From IMG/VR virus record IMGVR_UViG_3300047552_000157, positions 1 through 31,679 of that record: 31,679 nt of DNA. One strand, written 5' to 3'. The notes beneath the pieces are model-generated. The model saw nothing but the letters and a program-made list of their open reading frames with translations, was not told where the DNA came from and did no database searches. Source of the DNA: a virus. The translations under genes and the position numbers were made by a program. Of the stretch, positions 1 through 7,583 are shown in pieces. Positions within the stretch are counted from its first letter, which is position 1. Each line of letters starts with the position of its first letter.

Positions 1-43
1 TTCTTTTTCTAATAGTTCTTTTTTTCTTTTCCATATTTATTCC

Positions 44-71
44 TTAAGAAAATATTTTTATCCACTATAAT
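44..71 (+). promoter_or_regulatory. Possible host-sigma70-type promoter
   Basis: A perfect TATAAT -10 box lies at 66-71, with a TTAAGA hexamer (4 of 6 matches to TTGACA) at 44-49 and a 16-base spacer. Transcription would start near 78, upstream of the glycosyltransferase start at 115. The rest of bases 1-114 is AT-rich and holds no gene I can support. This is motif matching in AT-rich DNA, so confidence is modest. Confidence 0.35.
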
Positions 72-114
72 TATTGTATCAGTAAAATACATTACCTCAT
101 GGGGGAATTTTAAG

Positions 115-1161
115 ATGTCTAAACCGGAACCCAAATCTATAATATTGTACCCATCTGATAAAAATGGATGTGGGTTTTATAGGACTTTTTTACCATTCCG
201 TTACCTTTCTGTTAAGTATTCGGAATATCATTTATCTGAGTTATACGCTTATAACTTTGATCTTAATTATGTTAGAAGGGCAGCGTATATAAGATTTCAA
301 AGACAGGTTACTGAAACGCAGAAGAAATTGATGATGCAGTATAAGTTTCAAATAAACAAATGTGGATCAAAATGTAAATTGGCATATGAGTTGGATGATC
401 TAGTTCATGGTATAGCGCCGAATAATATTTTAGCTTATCAGTTTTACTCACCTATCCGTAGAAATAATCTCATAGAGATTTTTAAAATGATGGATGTGGT
501 AACATTCTCCACTAAGTATTTAAAAGATTTTTATGCCAGCAATTATCAAATAGATAACTCTGTAGTTATTCCAAATTATTTACCAAAATATCTATGGGGT
601 CAGTGTGGTAAAAGAGATAAAGCAAACAAGGATACCAGGGGTCGCCCAAGGGTTTTGTGGGCGGGATCTGCATCACATCTTGGTAAAGGCGGCGATCTGG
701 AATTTTTAATACCATTGATAAAAAAGACATTGAATGATATTCAGTGGGTGTTTTTTGGTGTTCAACCACCAGAATTACAGGGCATGGTCGAATTCCATGA
801 CTGGGCCAATGTTTATGACTATGCGCAGAAATTAGACAGTATAAACGCCGACATTGCCCTGGCACCAATTTATGATAATCAGTTTAATTTAGCAAAATCG
901 GACCTAAAGATACTGGAATATTCTGCTCTTGGATTGCCAACCATTGCATCCACAATAGGTGATAAGAAAGGTCCATATGATTTAATAAATGGACTTAAAA
1001 CGATTCCGAATAATCCAGACGATTGGTATAGTTGTATAATGGAGTTGTATAAGAATCAAGACGAAAGAGAAAAACTTAAAAATGCTGGACAGGTGGAATT
1101 GAATAAGAGATGGTTAGAAGATGAGAATAATATAGGATTGTATAGAAAAATTTACTCATAA
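115..1161 (+). CDS. Glycosyltransferase, GT-B fold (GT4 / group 1-like)
   Basis: Predicted sugar transferase using a nucleotide-sugar donor; acceptor unknown. The C-terminal half carries group 1 glycosyltransferase signatures. RVLWAGSASHLGKGGD (around residue 180) resembles the start of the second Rossmann domain. The stretch around 260-280 (AKSDLKILEYSALGLPTIAS) resembles the donor-binding region that normally reads 'K..EY.A.G.P.I.S', with the Glu-x-x-x-x-x-x-Glu motif reduced to one clear Glu. At 348 residues the length is normal for the family. A G-rich Shine-Dalgarno (GGGGGA) precedes the ATG. It stands just before the DNA polymerase gene but belongs functionally with the deoxysugar and glycosyltransferase genes further along. 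Family call is fairly sure; specificity cannot be inferred. Confidence 0.8.
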   Translation: MSKPEPKSIILYPSDKNGCGFYRTFLPFRYLSVKYSEYHLSELYAYNFDLNYVRRAAYIRFQRQVTETQKKLMMQYKFQINKCGSKCKLAYELDDLVHGIAPNNILAYQFYSPIRRNNLIEIFKMMDVVTFSTKYLKDFYASNYQIDNSVVIPNYLPKYLWGQCGKRDKANKDTRGRPRVLWAGSASHLGKGGDLEFLIPLIKKTLNDIQWVFFGVQPPELQGMVEFHDWANVYDYAQKLDSINADIALAPIYDNQFNLAKSDLKILEYSALGLPTIASTIGDKKGPYDLINGLKTIPNNPDDWYSCIMELYKNQDEREKLKNAGQVELNKRWLEDENNIGLYRKIYS

Positions 1162-1177
1162 ACCGTAATTCGTAATA

Positions 1178-1205
1178 TTGAAAAATTAGTTACCTTTGGT
1201 ATGAT
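1178..1205 (+). promoter_or_regulatory. Putative extended -10 promoter overlapping the polymerase-start hairpin
   Basis: TTGAAA (1178-1183), a 16-base spacer ending in TGG, then TATGAT (1200-1205) give a sigma70-type promoter with an extended -10 (TGnTATGAT). The predicted start near 1212 lies inside the 3' arm of the hairpin at 1189-1221. RNA started here would lack the hairpin's 5' arm and carry the Shine-Dalgarno AGAGGT close to its 5' end. Motif-based inference. Confidence 0.45.
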
Positions 1206-1221
1206 GAATACCAGAGGTAAC
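1189..1221 (+). promoter_or_regulatory. Hairpin sequestering the polymerase ribosome binding site (gp43 operator-like)
   Basis: The arms 1189-1200 and 1210-1221 pair over 12 continuous positions, with one G-U wobble (1196 with 1214), around a 9-base loop ATGATGAAT. The 3' arm contains the Shine-Dalgarno AGAGGT (1213-1218) and ends immediately before the ATG at 1222, so initiation should be blocked when it folds. T4 gp43 represses its own translation by binding a hairpin over the gene 43 ribosome binding site. Position and logic match, although this stem is longer than T4's and protein binding is only inferred. Confidence 0.7.
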
Positions 1222-3963
1222 ATGTATAGTTCTATATATTTTTCACCAAGACACTCTGAGGTATACTGCTGGGAGTATGACGGAACCAAAAAGGTTATGT
1301 CAACCAACCCAGCACCTTTGTTTTTCTATGTAAAAGAATCCTCTTCACAGAATGCGGAGTATAAAACTATTTACGGTGATGCTGTAAAAAGGGTTGAGTA
1401 TACTTCGTGGCGAAAGTATAAAGATGCCATTGAAAGATATCATGAATGGGGAACTCAGACATTTGAATCCGATGTTGCTATTGAGACTAAGTTCATCATC
1501 TCAAATTACCTCGGAATGAATCTAAAAGTTCCTAAGTTTGACATTCATTTTCTTGATATTGAGGTTCATTCTGAAGTTGGGTTTCCTCGTCCAGAAGATG
1601 CCAATTCGCCAATTACTATTATTACAACATGGTCAACAAAACATGAAAAGTTCTTTATATTTGCCGAGAAGGATTTTGATGAATCTTTTATAATTACAAA
1701 TGGTGAGAAATGTGAAAAAAATATATTTAAATCTGAAAGTGATATGCTTAAAGAGTATATGCTTTGGGTTAAGGAAGAACATCCAGATATCATCTCGGGG
1801 TGGAATAGCAATGGATACGATATTCCATATATTATAAACCGTGCGAGAAAATTATTCGGTTACAAAGAAGATGAGAGGGGTTTTATCGTCGAAGATGGTG
1901 CATCGGACATATCCCCAATAGGGGTTATTCGTAACCGCCGCGTTCCAATTGATGAGTTTAATTTTGAGATAAAGTACGAGATTGCTGGTATAAATCTTCT
2001 AGATTACATGGAAGTATTTCAGAATTATACATTTTCCGAGCAAGAATCGTGGAAACTTGGTCATATATCACAATTGGAACTTGGAGAATCTAAAAATGAG
2101 TTCAATGGGTCGTTGGCTGACCTTTACAAACAGTGGCAACAGTATGTTGAATATAACGTACAGGACGTTCGTCTCTTGAAAAAGTTAGACGCTAAGAAGA
2201 GATTTTTAAACCTTCTTGTAACATTTTGCTACGGATGCAGAGTTCCTTTCGAGCATTATCTAAAGACGACAAAAGTTCTAGATGGAGCATTCCTCTCTAA
2301 ACTTGCCGAGGAAAAGGTCGTTCTTCCAGATGTCAATCGTAAATTGGTCGAGGAAATGAAGATTAAGAAAGAAAAGTATCCTGGTGGTTTTGTTAAGCAT
2401 CCTGAGGCGGCACTCCATGAGTGGTCGGTATCATTTGATGCTACGTCGCTTTATCCCTCTATTATGATGGGTTGGAACATAAGTCCTGAAACAAAGGTAT
2501 GTGTCATTGACAGTAAGCATGTCAAGTCGCTTATGAAGTATATGTCAAGGGGCATTGAGTGTGAAGATGAAGTTAGCATTCTTAAGAATCGTATGACTAT
2601 TACCGAATTGGGAAATATTATCAAGGATAAGAAGTGGTGTCTTGCGGCAAATGGGGCTATATACAGAACCGACACGCAGGGTGTTATTGGAAGATTCGTG
2701 AAGGAATGGTTCAATAAGCGCAAAGAATACAAAAAGAAGATGTTGAAGGCCAAGGATGCTCACGATGAAGATAAGGCATCTGAATATGATGGTCTTCAAC
2801 ACAATTTTAAAATACTAATTAATAGTGTGTACGGATACCTTGGAACTCCTCATTCACGATTCTTCGATTGGGATAATGCTGTAGCAGTTACCATGACCGG
2901 AAGGGCAATAACTACAACTTGTATCTCGGCTATTGATAATTATTTCAAGTCTGATGTGTGGATAAACAACAAGAAGTATCGTCTTGGTGAAACTAACAAA
3001 CCAATTGACAACACCGTTATATATGGGGACACAGATTCCCTTTACATATCATTCGGGCGCATACTCAAGTCATTTGGATATGAATACGAGGGTAAGGATC
3101 CCGAATCCGTGAAGAATTACATTATATTCGGTGAAGATAAGACTAACGCTGAATTTTATGATAAACTCTCTAAAGACGAGCGTGAGAAACTTGAAGACAA
3201 GGCGGATTCAATTCAAAATTTCGTATCATCAATAATCAATAAAGCGATGAAATCATTAACAATTGGGCATATGAATGTGCCTGAGAATCTAATTCACTTC
3301 AAACGTGAATCCGTTGCTTCTAGGGCAATCTTTCTCGAAGCTAAAAAACATTATGCAATGTGGGTGCTCAACTCGGAAGGGGTCGAATTAGAAGACAAAA
3401 AGAAGCTAAAATTAGTTGGTATAGACGTTGTAAGATCTTCAACGCCACCCATAGTTCGCAAAGAACTAAAAACTATCATCAGGGATATTCTGGTTAAACT
3501 TGATAGAGATTTTACAGTAGGTGAATTGAGCAAAATGTATGATTTGTTCCTCACGGCAAAACCGGAAGATATTGCATTTCCGTCGTCAGCAAAGGATGTC
3601 AAAAAGTACGTTCAAAAGTTAAAAGAAGAGGGAAAGTTTAAGAGCACTCCTATGCACATTCGAGCAGCAATTCTTTATAATCAGATGCTCAGTGATAATC
3701 CCAATTTGAAGCGTAAGTACGACATGATATACAACGGCGATAAGATGAAGTATGTTTATACTAAGAAGTCTAACGAGTGGAAAAATGATATTTTTGGATG
3801 GAAAGATAAGTGGGTTTCGGAATTGGGTATTGAAGATAATATTAACCGTCGAGAACAATTCCATAGGGCTGCAATAAGTCCCATTGAAGATTTTTTTAAA
3901 ATACTTAATTGGAGCCTTCCAGACCTGGATTGTCATGATATGACTGGTATTTTTAAGTGGTAA
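1222..3963 (+). CDS. 43: Family B DNA polymerase with 3'-5' exonuclease, T4 gp43-like
   Basis: Replicative DNA polymerase. Exonuclease motifs: DIEV (D112, E114), GWNSNGYD (193-200) and YNVQD (D315). Polymerase motifs: FDATSLYPSI (D406), KILINSVYGYLG (about 529-540) and YGDTDS (D603, D605). The segment around VGIDVVRSSTP matches the thumb-side region of gp43. The open frame extends back to 1201, but neither ATG at 1201 or 1204 has a Shine-Dalgarno. The ATG at 1222 follows AGAGGT by a few bases and places the Exo I residues at 112/114, as in T4, so I use it (913 residues). T4 gp43 has 898. The C-terminus ends in an aromatic-containing tail (GIFKW), where gp43 binds the gp45 clamp. Unlike T4, the gene is separated from the 45-44-62-regA cluster. 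Confidence 0.97.
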   Translation: MYSSIYFSPRHSEVYCWEYDGTKKVMSTNPAPLFFYVKESSSQNAEYKTIYGDAVKRVEYTSWRKYKDAIERYHEWGTQTFESDVAIETKFIISNYLGMNLKVPKFDIHFLDIEVHSEVGFPRPEDANSPITIITTWSTKHEKFFIFAEKDFDESFIITNGEKCEKNIFKSESDMLKEYMLWVKEEHPDIISGWNSNGYDIPYIINRARKLFGYKEDERGFIVEDGASDISPIGVIRNRRVPIDEFNFEIKYEIAGINLLDYMEVFQNYTFSEQESWKLGHISQLELGESKNEFNGSLADLYKQWQQYVEYNVQDVRLLKKLDAKKRFLNLLVTFCYGCRVPFEHYLKTTKVLDGAFLSKLAEEKVVLPDVNRKLVEEMKIKKEKYPGGFVKHPEAALHEWSVSFDATSLYPSIMMGWNISPETKVCVIDSKHVKSLMKYMSRGIECEDEVSILKNRMTITELGNIIKDKKWCLAANGAIYRTDTQGVIGRFVKEWFNKRKEYKKKMLKAKDAHDEDKASEYDGLQHNFKILINSVYGYLGTPHSRFFDWDNAVAVTMTGRAITTTCISAIDNYFKSDVWINNKKYRLGETNKPIDNTVIYGDTDSLYISFGRILKSFGYEYEGKDPESVKNYIIFGEDKTNAEFYDKLSKDEREKLEDKADSIQNFVSSIINKAMKSLTIGHMNVPENLIHFKRESVASRAIFLEAKKHYAMWVLNSEGVELEDKKKLKLVGIDVVRSSTPPIVRKELKTIIRDILVKLDRDFTVGELSKMYDLFLTAKPEDIAFPSSAKDVKKYVQKLKEEGKFKSTPMHIRAAILYNQMLSDNPNLKRKYDMIYNGDKMKYVYTKKSNEWKNDIFGWKDKWVSELGIEDNINRREQFHRAAISPIEDFFKILNWSLPDLDCHDMTGIFKW

Positions 3964-4088
3964 AAAACGGGCATGGCAGATAGTATATAGCGTATGAGCC
4001 AGGGCGTTCTATTTCGTCCCAACTTAAAAGCACTCTCTCAAGCCCCTTCGCAAAAACATGCTAAAGACATCACAATACTGCCATGCCC
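3962..4088 (-). ncRNA. Candidate structured non-coding RNA, minus strand (novel)
   Basis: The 206-base gap between polymerase and uvsX contains what looks like a minus-strand RNA of about 127 nt. Its ends form a perfect 11-bp stem (3969-3979 with 4078-4088). Inside are a second stem (3988-3995 with 4056-4063; 7 of 8 pairs) and two abutting hairpins: 4021-4044 (10 bp, tetraloop) and 4002-4020 (5 bp with one bulge). Five pairs are G-U on the minus strand and would be A-C mismatches on the plus strand, which favours minus-strand transcription. A TATAAATA box sits 6 bases before the 5' G. Six U follow the terminal stem, overlapping the polymerase stop codon. I recognise no known family, and see no tRNA, hammerhead or HDV core. 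Confidence 0.6.
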
Positions 4089-4094
4089 AAACAA

Positions 4095-4102
4095 TATTTA
4101 TA
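4095..4102 (-). promoter_or_regulatory. T4-type late promoter (TATAAATA) for the minus-strand RNA
   Basis: The exact octamer TATAAATA reads on the minus strand from 4102 to 4095. Six bases separate it from the G at 4088, the spacing expected for a T4 late transcription start. Known biology: T4 late promoters consist of this -10 octamer read by gp55-RNA polymerase and activated by the gp45 clamp, which this phage encodes. Because it points away from uvsX, the only transcript it could produce nearby is the structured RNA. Confidence 0.6.
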
Positions 4103-4169
4103 TAACGAATTAAACCATTGTATTATTTTATTAAAACATTAAAATTCTATTATAGAAAAAGGAGAAAAC

Positions 4170-5306
4170 ATGGCAAAGTCTAAAAAAGAAGCGGCAAAAG
4201 TTGATATTAGGTCTTTGTTTAAGACATACGCATCCAATACCAAGAATTCAAAATTAGAAATGTTTGATGAAGCACAGTTACCGAATGTTGATTCTTTTAT
4301 ATCAACTGGTTGTTACTCATTAAACAGAATACTTTCCGGTTCATACTATAAGGGTATCGCTCATGGAAGAATGACTGGACTTGTTGGACTTCCAGGTGTT
4401 GGTAAGACTTATGTTTGTAAAAATGTAATTAGAGAGGCGCAAAAAGAAGGATACGGTGTCATTATATATGATACCGAAAATGCATATTCAAAGGATGATT
4501 TGGAACGCTCTGGAATTGACGCCTCGCAGGTAGCATATCCATCGGTAACAACTATCAACGAATGGAAGACAGACATATCCAACATGCTTCCAGCACTTCA
4601 TGCTGAAAACCCAGATCAAAAGTGGCTAGTTGTCACAGATTCCCTTGCAAATCTTCTTACCGAAAAAGAAATTACCGATACTGAAGAAGGTGGCACCGCT
4701 CAAGATATGGGACTGAGGGCTAAGCAATATTCAGCAGCATCAAGAATACTTCAAAAGATAATTGCCAATAATAATGCCGCCATGTTGATAACTAATCATA
4801 GTTACGAAAAACCAGGGGCAAATCCAAATGTCCCACCCGTAGAGATACCGAAGGGTGGTAATGGGTTTATCTATATGGTTTCTTATATGGTTGGTATAAA
4901 GAAATATGCGGTGAAGGACGAGCAAAAAAATGTAGTTGATAATAGCACGGAAAAGATAAAAGTTGGAAATAGAATGGTATTCACAACGATGAAAAATCGT
5001 TTTGTTCCAGAGGGAATGACTGCCGAGGCGTTTATAAATTTTAGAGAGGGATTGCTCCCATATCATGGACTATTGGAAGATGCTGTAAAGCATGGATTCA
5101 TAGAGAAATCTGGAAACCGTTGGAATATTAAGCATTCTGGTAAATCTGTTTGGACTAAAGAGTTGTATACTTCGGAAGTTTGGGATGCAATTTTACCAGA
5201 ACTTGATAAAAAAGTCAGCGATGAATTACGGTATTCTTCCTACGGTGACGATGCTTTAAAGGATATGAATGTGGAAGAGAAAAGTGACGACAATCTGGAT
5301 GGTTGA
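4170..5306 (+). CDS. uvsX: UvsX-like RecA-family recombinase
   Basis: Strand-exchange protein used in recombination-dependent replication and repair. Walker A GLPGVGKT is at residues 73-80 and the Walker B strand WLVVTDS at about 152-158. The Glu in DTEN (about 101-104) fits the RecA-core catalytic position, and ITNHSYEK (about 207-214) is in the position of the UvsX/RecA switch region. A DNA-binding-type segment follows (VEIPKGGNGFIYM, about 224-236). The acidic C-terminal tail (EEKSDDNLDG) is typical of the family. Length is 378 residues against about 390 in T4. The start follows AAGGAGA at good spacing. A weak promoter (TTGTAT at 4118, TAAAAT at 4140, 16-base spacer) could serve it. Confidence 0.93.
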   Translation: MAKSKKEAAKVDIRSLFKTYASNTKNSKLEMFDEAQLPNVDSFISTGCYSLNRILSGSYYKGIAHGRMTGLVGLPGVGKTYVCKNVIREAQKEGYGVIIYDTENAYSKDDLERSGIDASQVAYPSVTTINEWKTDISNMLPALHAENPDQKWLVVTDSLANLLTEKEITDTEEGGTAQDMGLRAKQYSAASRILQKIIANNNAAMLITNHSYEKPGANPNVPPVEIPKGGNGFIYMVSYMVGIKKYAVKDEQKNVVDNSTEKIKVGNRMVFTTMKNRFVPEGMTAEAFINFREGLLPYHGLLEDAVKHGFIEKSGNRWNIKHSGKSVWTKELYTSEVWDAILPELDKKVSDELRYSSYGDDALKDMNVEEKSDDNLDG

Positions 5307-5351
5307 CTAATCTGAAACTGAGTATAAAATATACAAAAGATTGGGAAACAT

Positions 5352-6746
5352 ATGTCAGATAAGACACAACTTTATATTCTAAACGCTATACTAAGCGACT
5401 CAAATTTTTCTATAAAATATATTGATAAATTTGAATCCAAATTCTTCGCCCCTCCGGTTGCAAGAGTTATTCAATGTGTTAAGAAGTTTTTCGTCCTATA
5501 TCACCGTATACCAACATCCGAACAATTGATAAAAACTCTTCTTCCAAAATTAGTGAAGGATGATGCTGAAAAATTGGAAGAATCTATAGATTGTATCCAC
5601 GAGTGTCGTCAACTTGAAATGAGAGAAGATTTCTCACAGTGGATAGAGGACGAATCTAAGACATTTATACGAATTCAAAGAATATCCCACGCTTTGACAC
5701 AGTGTATAGAACATCTTGATAAAGGCGACCCTGAAACCGCTGCTAACATGGTGCTCAAAGCGTCCGAGATTCATTTTGACGAGGATCTTGGACTTGATTA
5801 TTTTGAAGATGTTGAAAAGAGAATGGAAGAGTTGCGAAACCCAGCACTTGTCATACCGACTGGTCATGATAAGTTGGATTCTGCTATAGGCGGTGGGTGG
5901 AGAAATAAGTCCCTTATTATGTTTGGCGCCGCCACCAATGTTGGAAAGACGCTTATTTTGGGGCATATAGCATATAAACTTATAGAATATGGAATAGATG
6001 GTCTTTATATAACCCTTGAAATAAATCAAAATATTTTAGCGAATAGAATAGATGCAAATCTATCCGATATTGGTATGGGCGACTTGTCCGAGAATGTTGA
6101 TGAGTTGATGCAGAGAATTGTTACCAGAAAAAAAGAGCGACTGCAAGCCAGTAAAGAAGACCCATCTGTAAAACCATTCGGTAGATTTATCATTAAAGAA
6201 TGTCCCCCAGGGTTTTTAAATGCAAATGGAATATCCGCTTTACTTAGAGAGTTGCAGTTGAAGAGGAATTTTAGACCTAAGTTTATCTGTGTGGATTATA
6301 TAGGTTTGATGATTCCAAATGGAAAAGCATTCTCTGATAATACATATGGAAAAATGAAAACCATTACCGAGGAATTGAGAGCAGTTGGTGTTCTTCATGA
6401 TATACCAATATTCTCAGCGGTTCAAGTCAATAGAGAAGGTTATAATACAACACATGTTGGACTTGAAAAAACCTCAGATTCCATGGGAATTGCCCACGGT
6501 GCAGATTTAATGATAATGGTTAGTAGAGACGAAAACGCTGACAGTGAAAATAAGATGTATTGGCATGTTGCAAAGTCCAGGTGGAGTCGAAATGGTCAGA
6601 GTTTCGTCATGTCGGTTGATTATGAGCATATGAGAATTGTGGACGAGGAACCAGATAAAAACCAAGCACAAACCCAAGCCGTAGTTGATGCTATTAACGA
6701 ATATAAGAGCAGAAGTGCGACTGATAATAATGGGAGAAAACAATGA
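5352..6746 (+). CDS. 41: Replicative DNA helicase, DnaB/gp41-like
   Basis: Hexameric 5'-3' replicative helicase expected to work with the primase encoded at 15301. The N-terminal ~150 residues are helical, as in DnaB-family collar domains. The RecA-like motor follows: Walker A GAATNVGKT (192-200), the catalytic Glu in YITLEIN (E223), Walker B FICVDYIGL (D316), the SAVQVNREG sensor loop (about 356-364) and an AKSRWSRNG arginine-finger region near the C-terminus. At 464 residues it is close to T4 gp41 (475). The last bases overlap the next ATG (ATGA), so translation of the following HTH gene is probably coupled. The start codon at 5352 is preceded by GGGAAA, a weak Shine-Dalgarno. Confidence 0.93.
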   Translation: MSDKTQLYILNAILSDSNFSIKYIDKFESKFFAPPVARVIQCVKKFFVLYHRIPTSEQLIKTLLPKLVKDDAEKLEESIDCIHECRQLEMREDFSQWIEDESKTFIRIQRISHALTQCIEHLDKGDPETAANMVLKASEIHFDEDLGLDYFEDVEKRMEELRNPALVIPTGHDKLDSAIGGGWRNKSLIMFGAATNVGKTLILGHIAYKLIEYGIDGLYITLEINQNILANRIDANLSDIGMGDLSENVDELMQRIVTRKKERLQASKEDPSVKPFGRFIIKECPPGFLNANGISALLRELQLKRNFRPKFICVDYIGLMIPNGKAFSDNTYGKMKTITEELRAVGVLHDIPIFSAVQVNREGYNTTHVGLEKTSDSMGIAHGADLMIMVSRDENADSENKMYWHVAKSRWSRNGQSFVMSVDYEHMRIVDEEPDKNQAQTQAVVDAINEYKSRSATDNNGRKQ

Positions 6747-7018
6747 GAGTCGCAAAACCAGACCAATTAACATATGAAGAAATCGCTGAATTATATAAAA
6801 TATCACCCAATAAAGTCCATGATATAGTAAAGTCCGCTTATAACAAAATGGTTAATTTTTATGTTGATAAGTTTGAAATGAATATATTTGATGCTGTAAT
6901 GGAACTTAGACAGGTTATGAATATGTCGGAAAAGGAAGCGTTTGATAAATTAGATGATTCTAATAGAATGAAAATCAAAGAAGAAGCCATCCACAGGATG
7001 AAGGAGAAATATATATAA
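6743..7018 (+). CDS. Small helix-turn-helix protein, sigma region 4-like
   Basis: A 91-residue protein. Residues 9-36 (LTYEEIAELYKISPNKV and onward) match the helix-turn-helix pattern of sigma factor region 4: an LT-EEIA helix, then a turn, then a recognition helix with a following basic segment. The rest is helical and charged with no other domain I recognise. It starts inside the helicase stop codon (ATGA overlap) and is followed by dUTPase one base after its stop, so it is co-translated with replication genes. DNA or RNA polymerase binding is a reasonable inference. A part in late transcription would be speculation, although a stand-alone sigma-4-like domain in a phage with T4-type late promoters is suggestive. 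Confidence 0.8.
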   Translation: MRVAKPDQLTYEEIAELYKISPNKVHDIVKSAYNKMVNFYVDKFEMNIFDAVMELRQVMNMSEKEAFDKLDDSNRMKIKEEAIHRMKEKYI

Positions 7019-7019
7019 T

Positions 7020-7454
7020 ATGAAAACTTTTAAAGTATTTCTAAACCACCCTAATGCCAAGATACCGGTTAAAAACAATAAAACCGACGCTGGGTTTGAT
7101 TTGTTTAGTGTTGATGAAGAAACAATAATTCCAGGTGAGCGCAAAATAATTGACACTGGAATTGTTCTCCATCTAGAAAATGGGTGGGAAGCACAAATAC
7201 GTCCAAGAAGTGGATTGGCTGCAAAAAACGGTATAACTATTGTGAATACTCCTGGAACCGTTGATTGTGAATATCGCGGAAATATAAAAGTAATTATGTT
7301 AAATACATCCACAGAACCTTTTATCGTAAAATCCGGATCAAAGATTGCGCAGATGGTTATAAAAGAGGTTCCAGATGTAGAGTTAGAGATAACCGATACA
7401 CTGGATACTAATACCAACCGAGGCGTTAAAGGTTTTGGGTCGTCGGGAGTATAA
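7020..7454 (+). CDS. dut: dUTP diphosphatase (trimeric dUTPase)
   Basis: Hydrolyses dUTP to dUMP and pyrophosphate, keeping uracil out of phage DNA and feeding dTMP synthesis. All five family motifs are visible: DAGFDL (23-28), RPRSGLA (61-67), GTVDCEYRG (79-87), GSKIAQ (106-111) and the C-terminal RGVKGFGSSG (134-143), which closes over the active site. The length of 144 residues is standard for the homotrimeric class. The start ATG lies two bases after the preceding stop; AGGAGA is rather far upstream (about 12 bases). The stop codon overlaps the late promoter for gene 32. Confidence 0.96.
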   Translation: MKTFKVFLNHPNAKIPVKNNKTDAGFDLFSVDEETIIPGERKIIDTGIVLHLENGWEAQIRPRSGLAAKNGITIVNTPGTVDCEYRGNIKVIMLNTSTEPFIVKSGSKIAQMVIKEVPDVELEITDTLDTNTNRGVKGFGSSGV

Positions 7455-7457
7455 ATA
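7450..7457 (+). promoter_or_regulatory. T4-type late promoter upstream of gene 32
   Basis: Exact TATAAATA, overlapping the dUTPase stop codon (TAA 7452-7454). Transcription would start near 7463, just before the predicted pseudoknot, giving gene 32 a leader of about 120 bases. T4 gene 32 is likewise read from late as well as earlier promoters. This is one of only three intergenic copies of the octamer that I found. Confidence 0.55.
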
Positions 7458-7466
7458 TATCTGTTA

Positions 7467-7495
7467 GACGGGTGTTCCGTCCTTCATAAGACATC
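7467..7495 (+). promoter_or_regulatory. Predicted pseudoknot in the gene 32 leader (autoregulatory site)
   Basis: GACGG (7467-7471) pairs with CCGTC (7477-7481). The five-base loop GTGTT (7472-7476) can pair with GACAT (7490-7494; two G-U pairs), giving an H-type pseudoknot. It is followed by a long A-rich, apparently unstructured leader up to AAGGAG and the ATG at 7584. T4 gp32 is known to nucleate on a leader pseudoknot and spread along unstructured RNA to repress its own translation. The layout here is the same, although the pairing is only predicted. Confidence 0.5.
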
Positions 7496-7527
7496 TTAGA
7501 AAAAAACTATAAGAATCAAGTAAACGA

Positions 7528-7555
7528 TTGAAAATCTAGAAAAAACTAAGATAAT
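7528..7555 (+). promoter_or_regulatory. Possible second promoter for gene 32
   Basis: TTGAAA (7528-7533), a 16-base spacer and GATAAT (7550-7555) resemble a sigma70-type promoter with the same -35 hexamer seen at 1178 and 16336. Transcripts would start near 7562, downstream of the pseudoknot, so they would escape that control. The region is very A-rich, so chance similarity is possible. Confidence 0.35.
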
Positions 7556-7583
7556 AAAAAAAGAGAAGCAAGGAGAAAAACTT

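Noticed and set aside
115-1161. A DNA glucosyltransferase like T4 alpha- or beta-GT
   Set aside because: The sequence carries general group 1 glycosyltransferase motifs, and the window shows no hydroxymethyl-cytosine synthesis genes, so DNA glucosylation is unsupported.
1201-1206. ATG codons at 1201 and 1204 as the polymerase start
   Set aside because: They lie in the loop of the hairpin, have no Shine-Dalgarno, and would add seven residues before the T4-like numbering of the exonuclease residues.
3962-4088. 5S rRNA, tRNA, hammerhead or HDV-like ribozyme identity for the minus-strand RNA
   Set aside because: Length and a closing stem recall 5S rRNA, but the conserved 5S loops are absent; no TpsiC-like loop, no CUGANGA/GAAA hammerhead core and no HDV double pseudoknot could be made.
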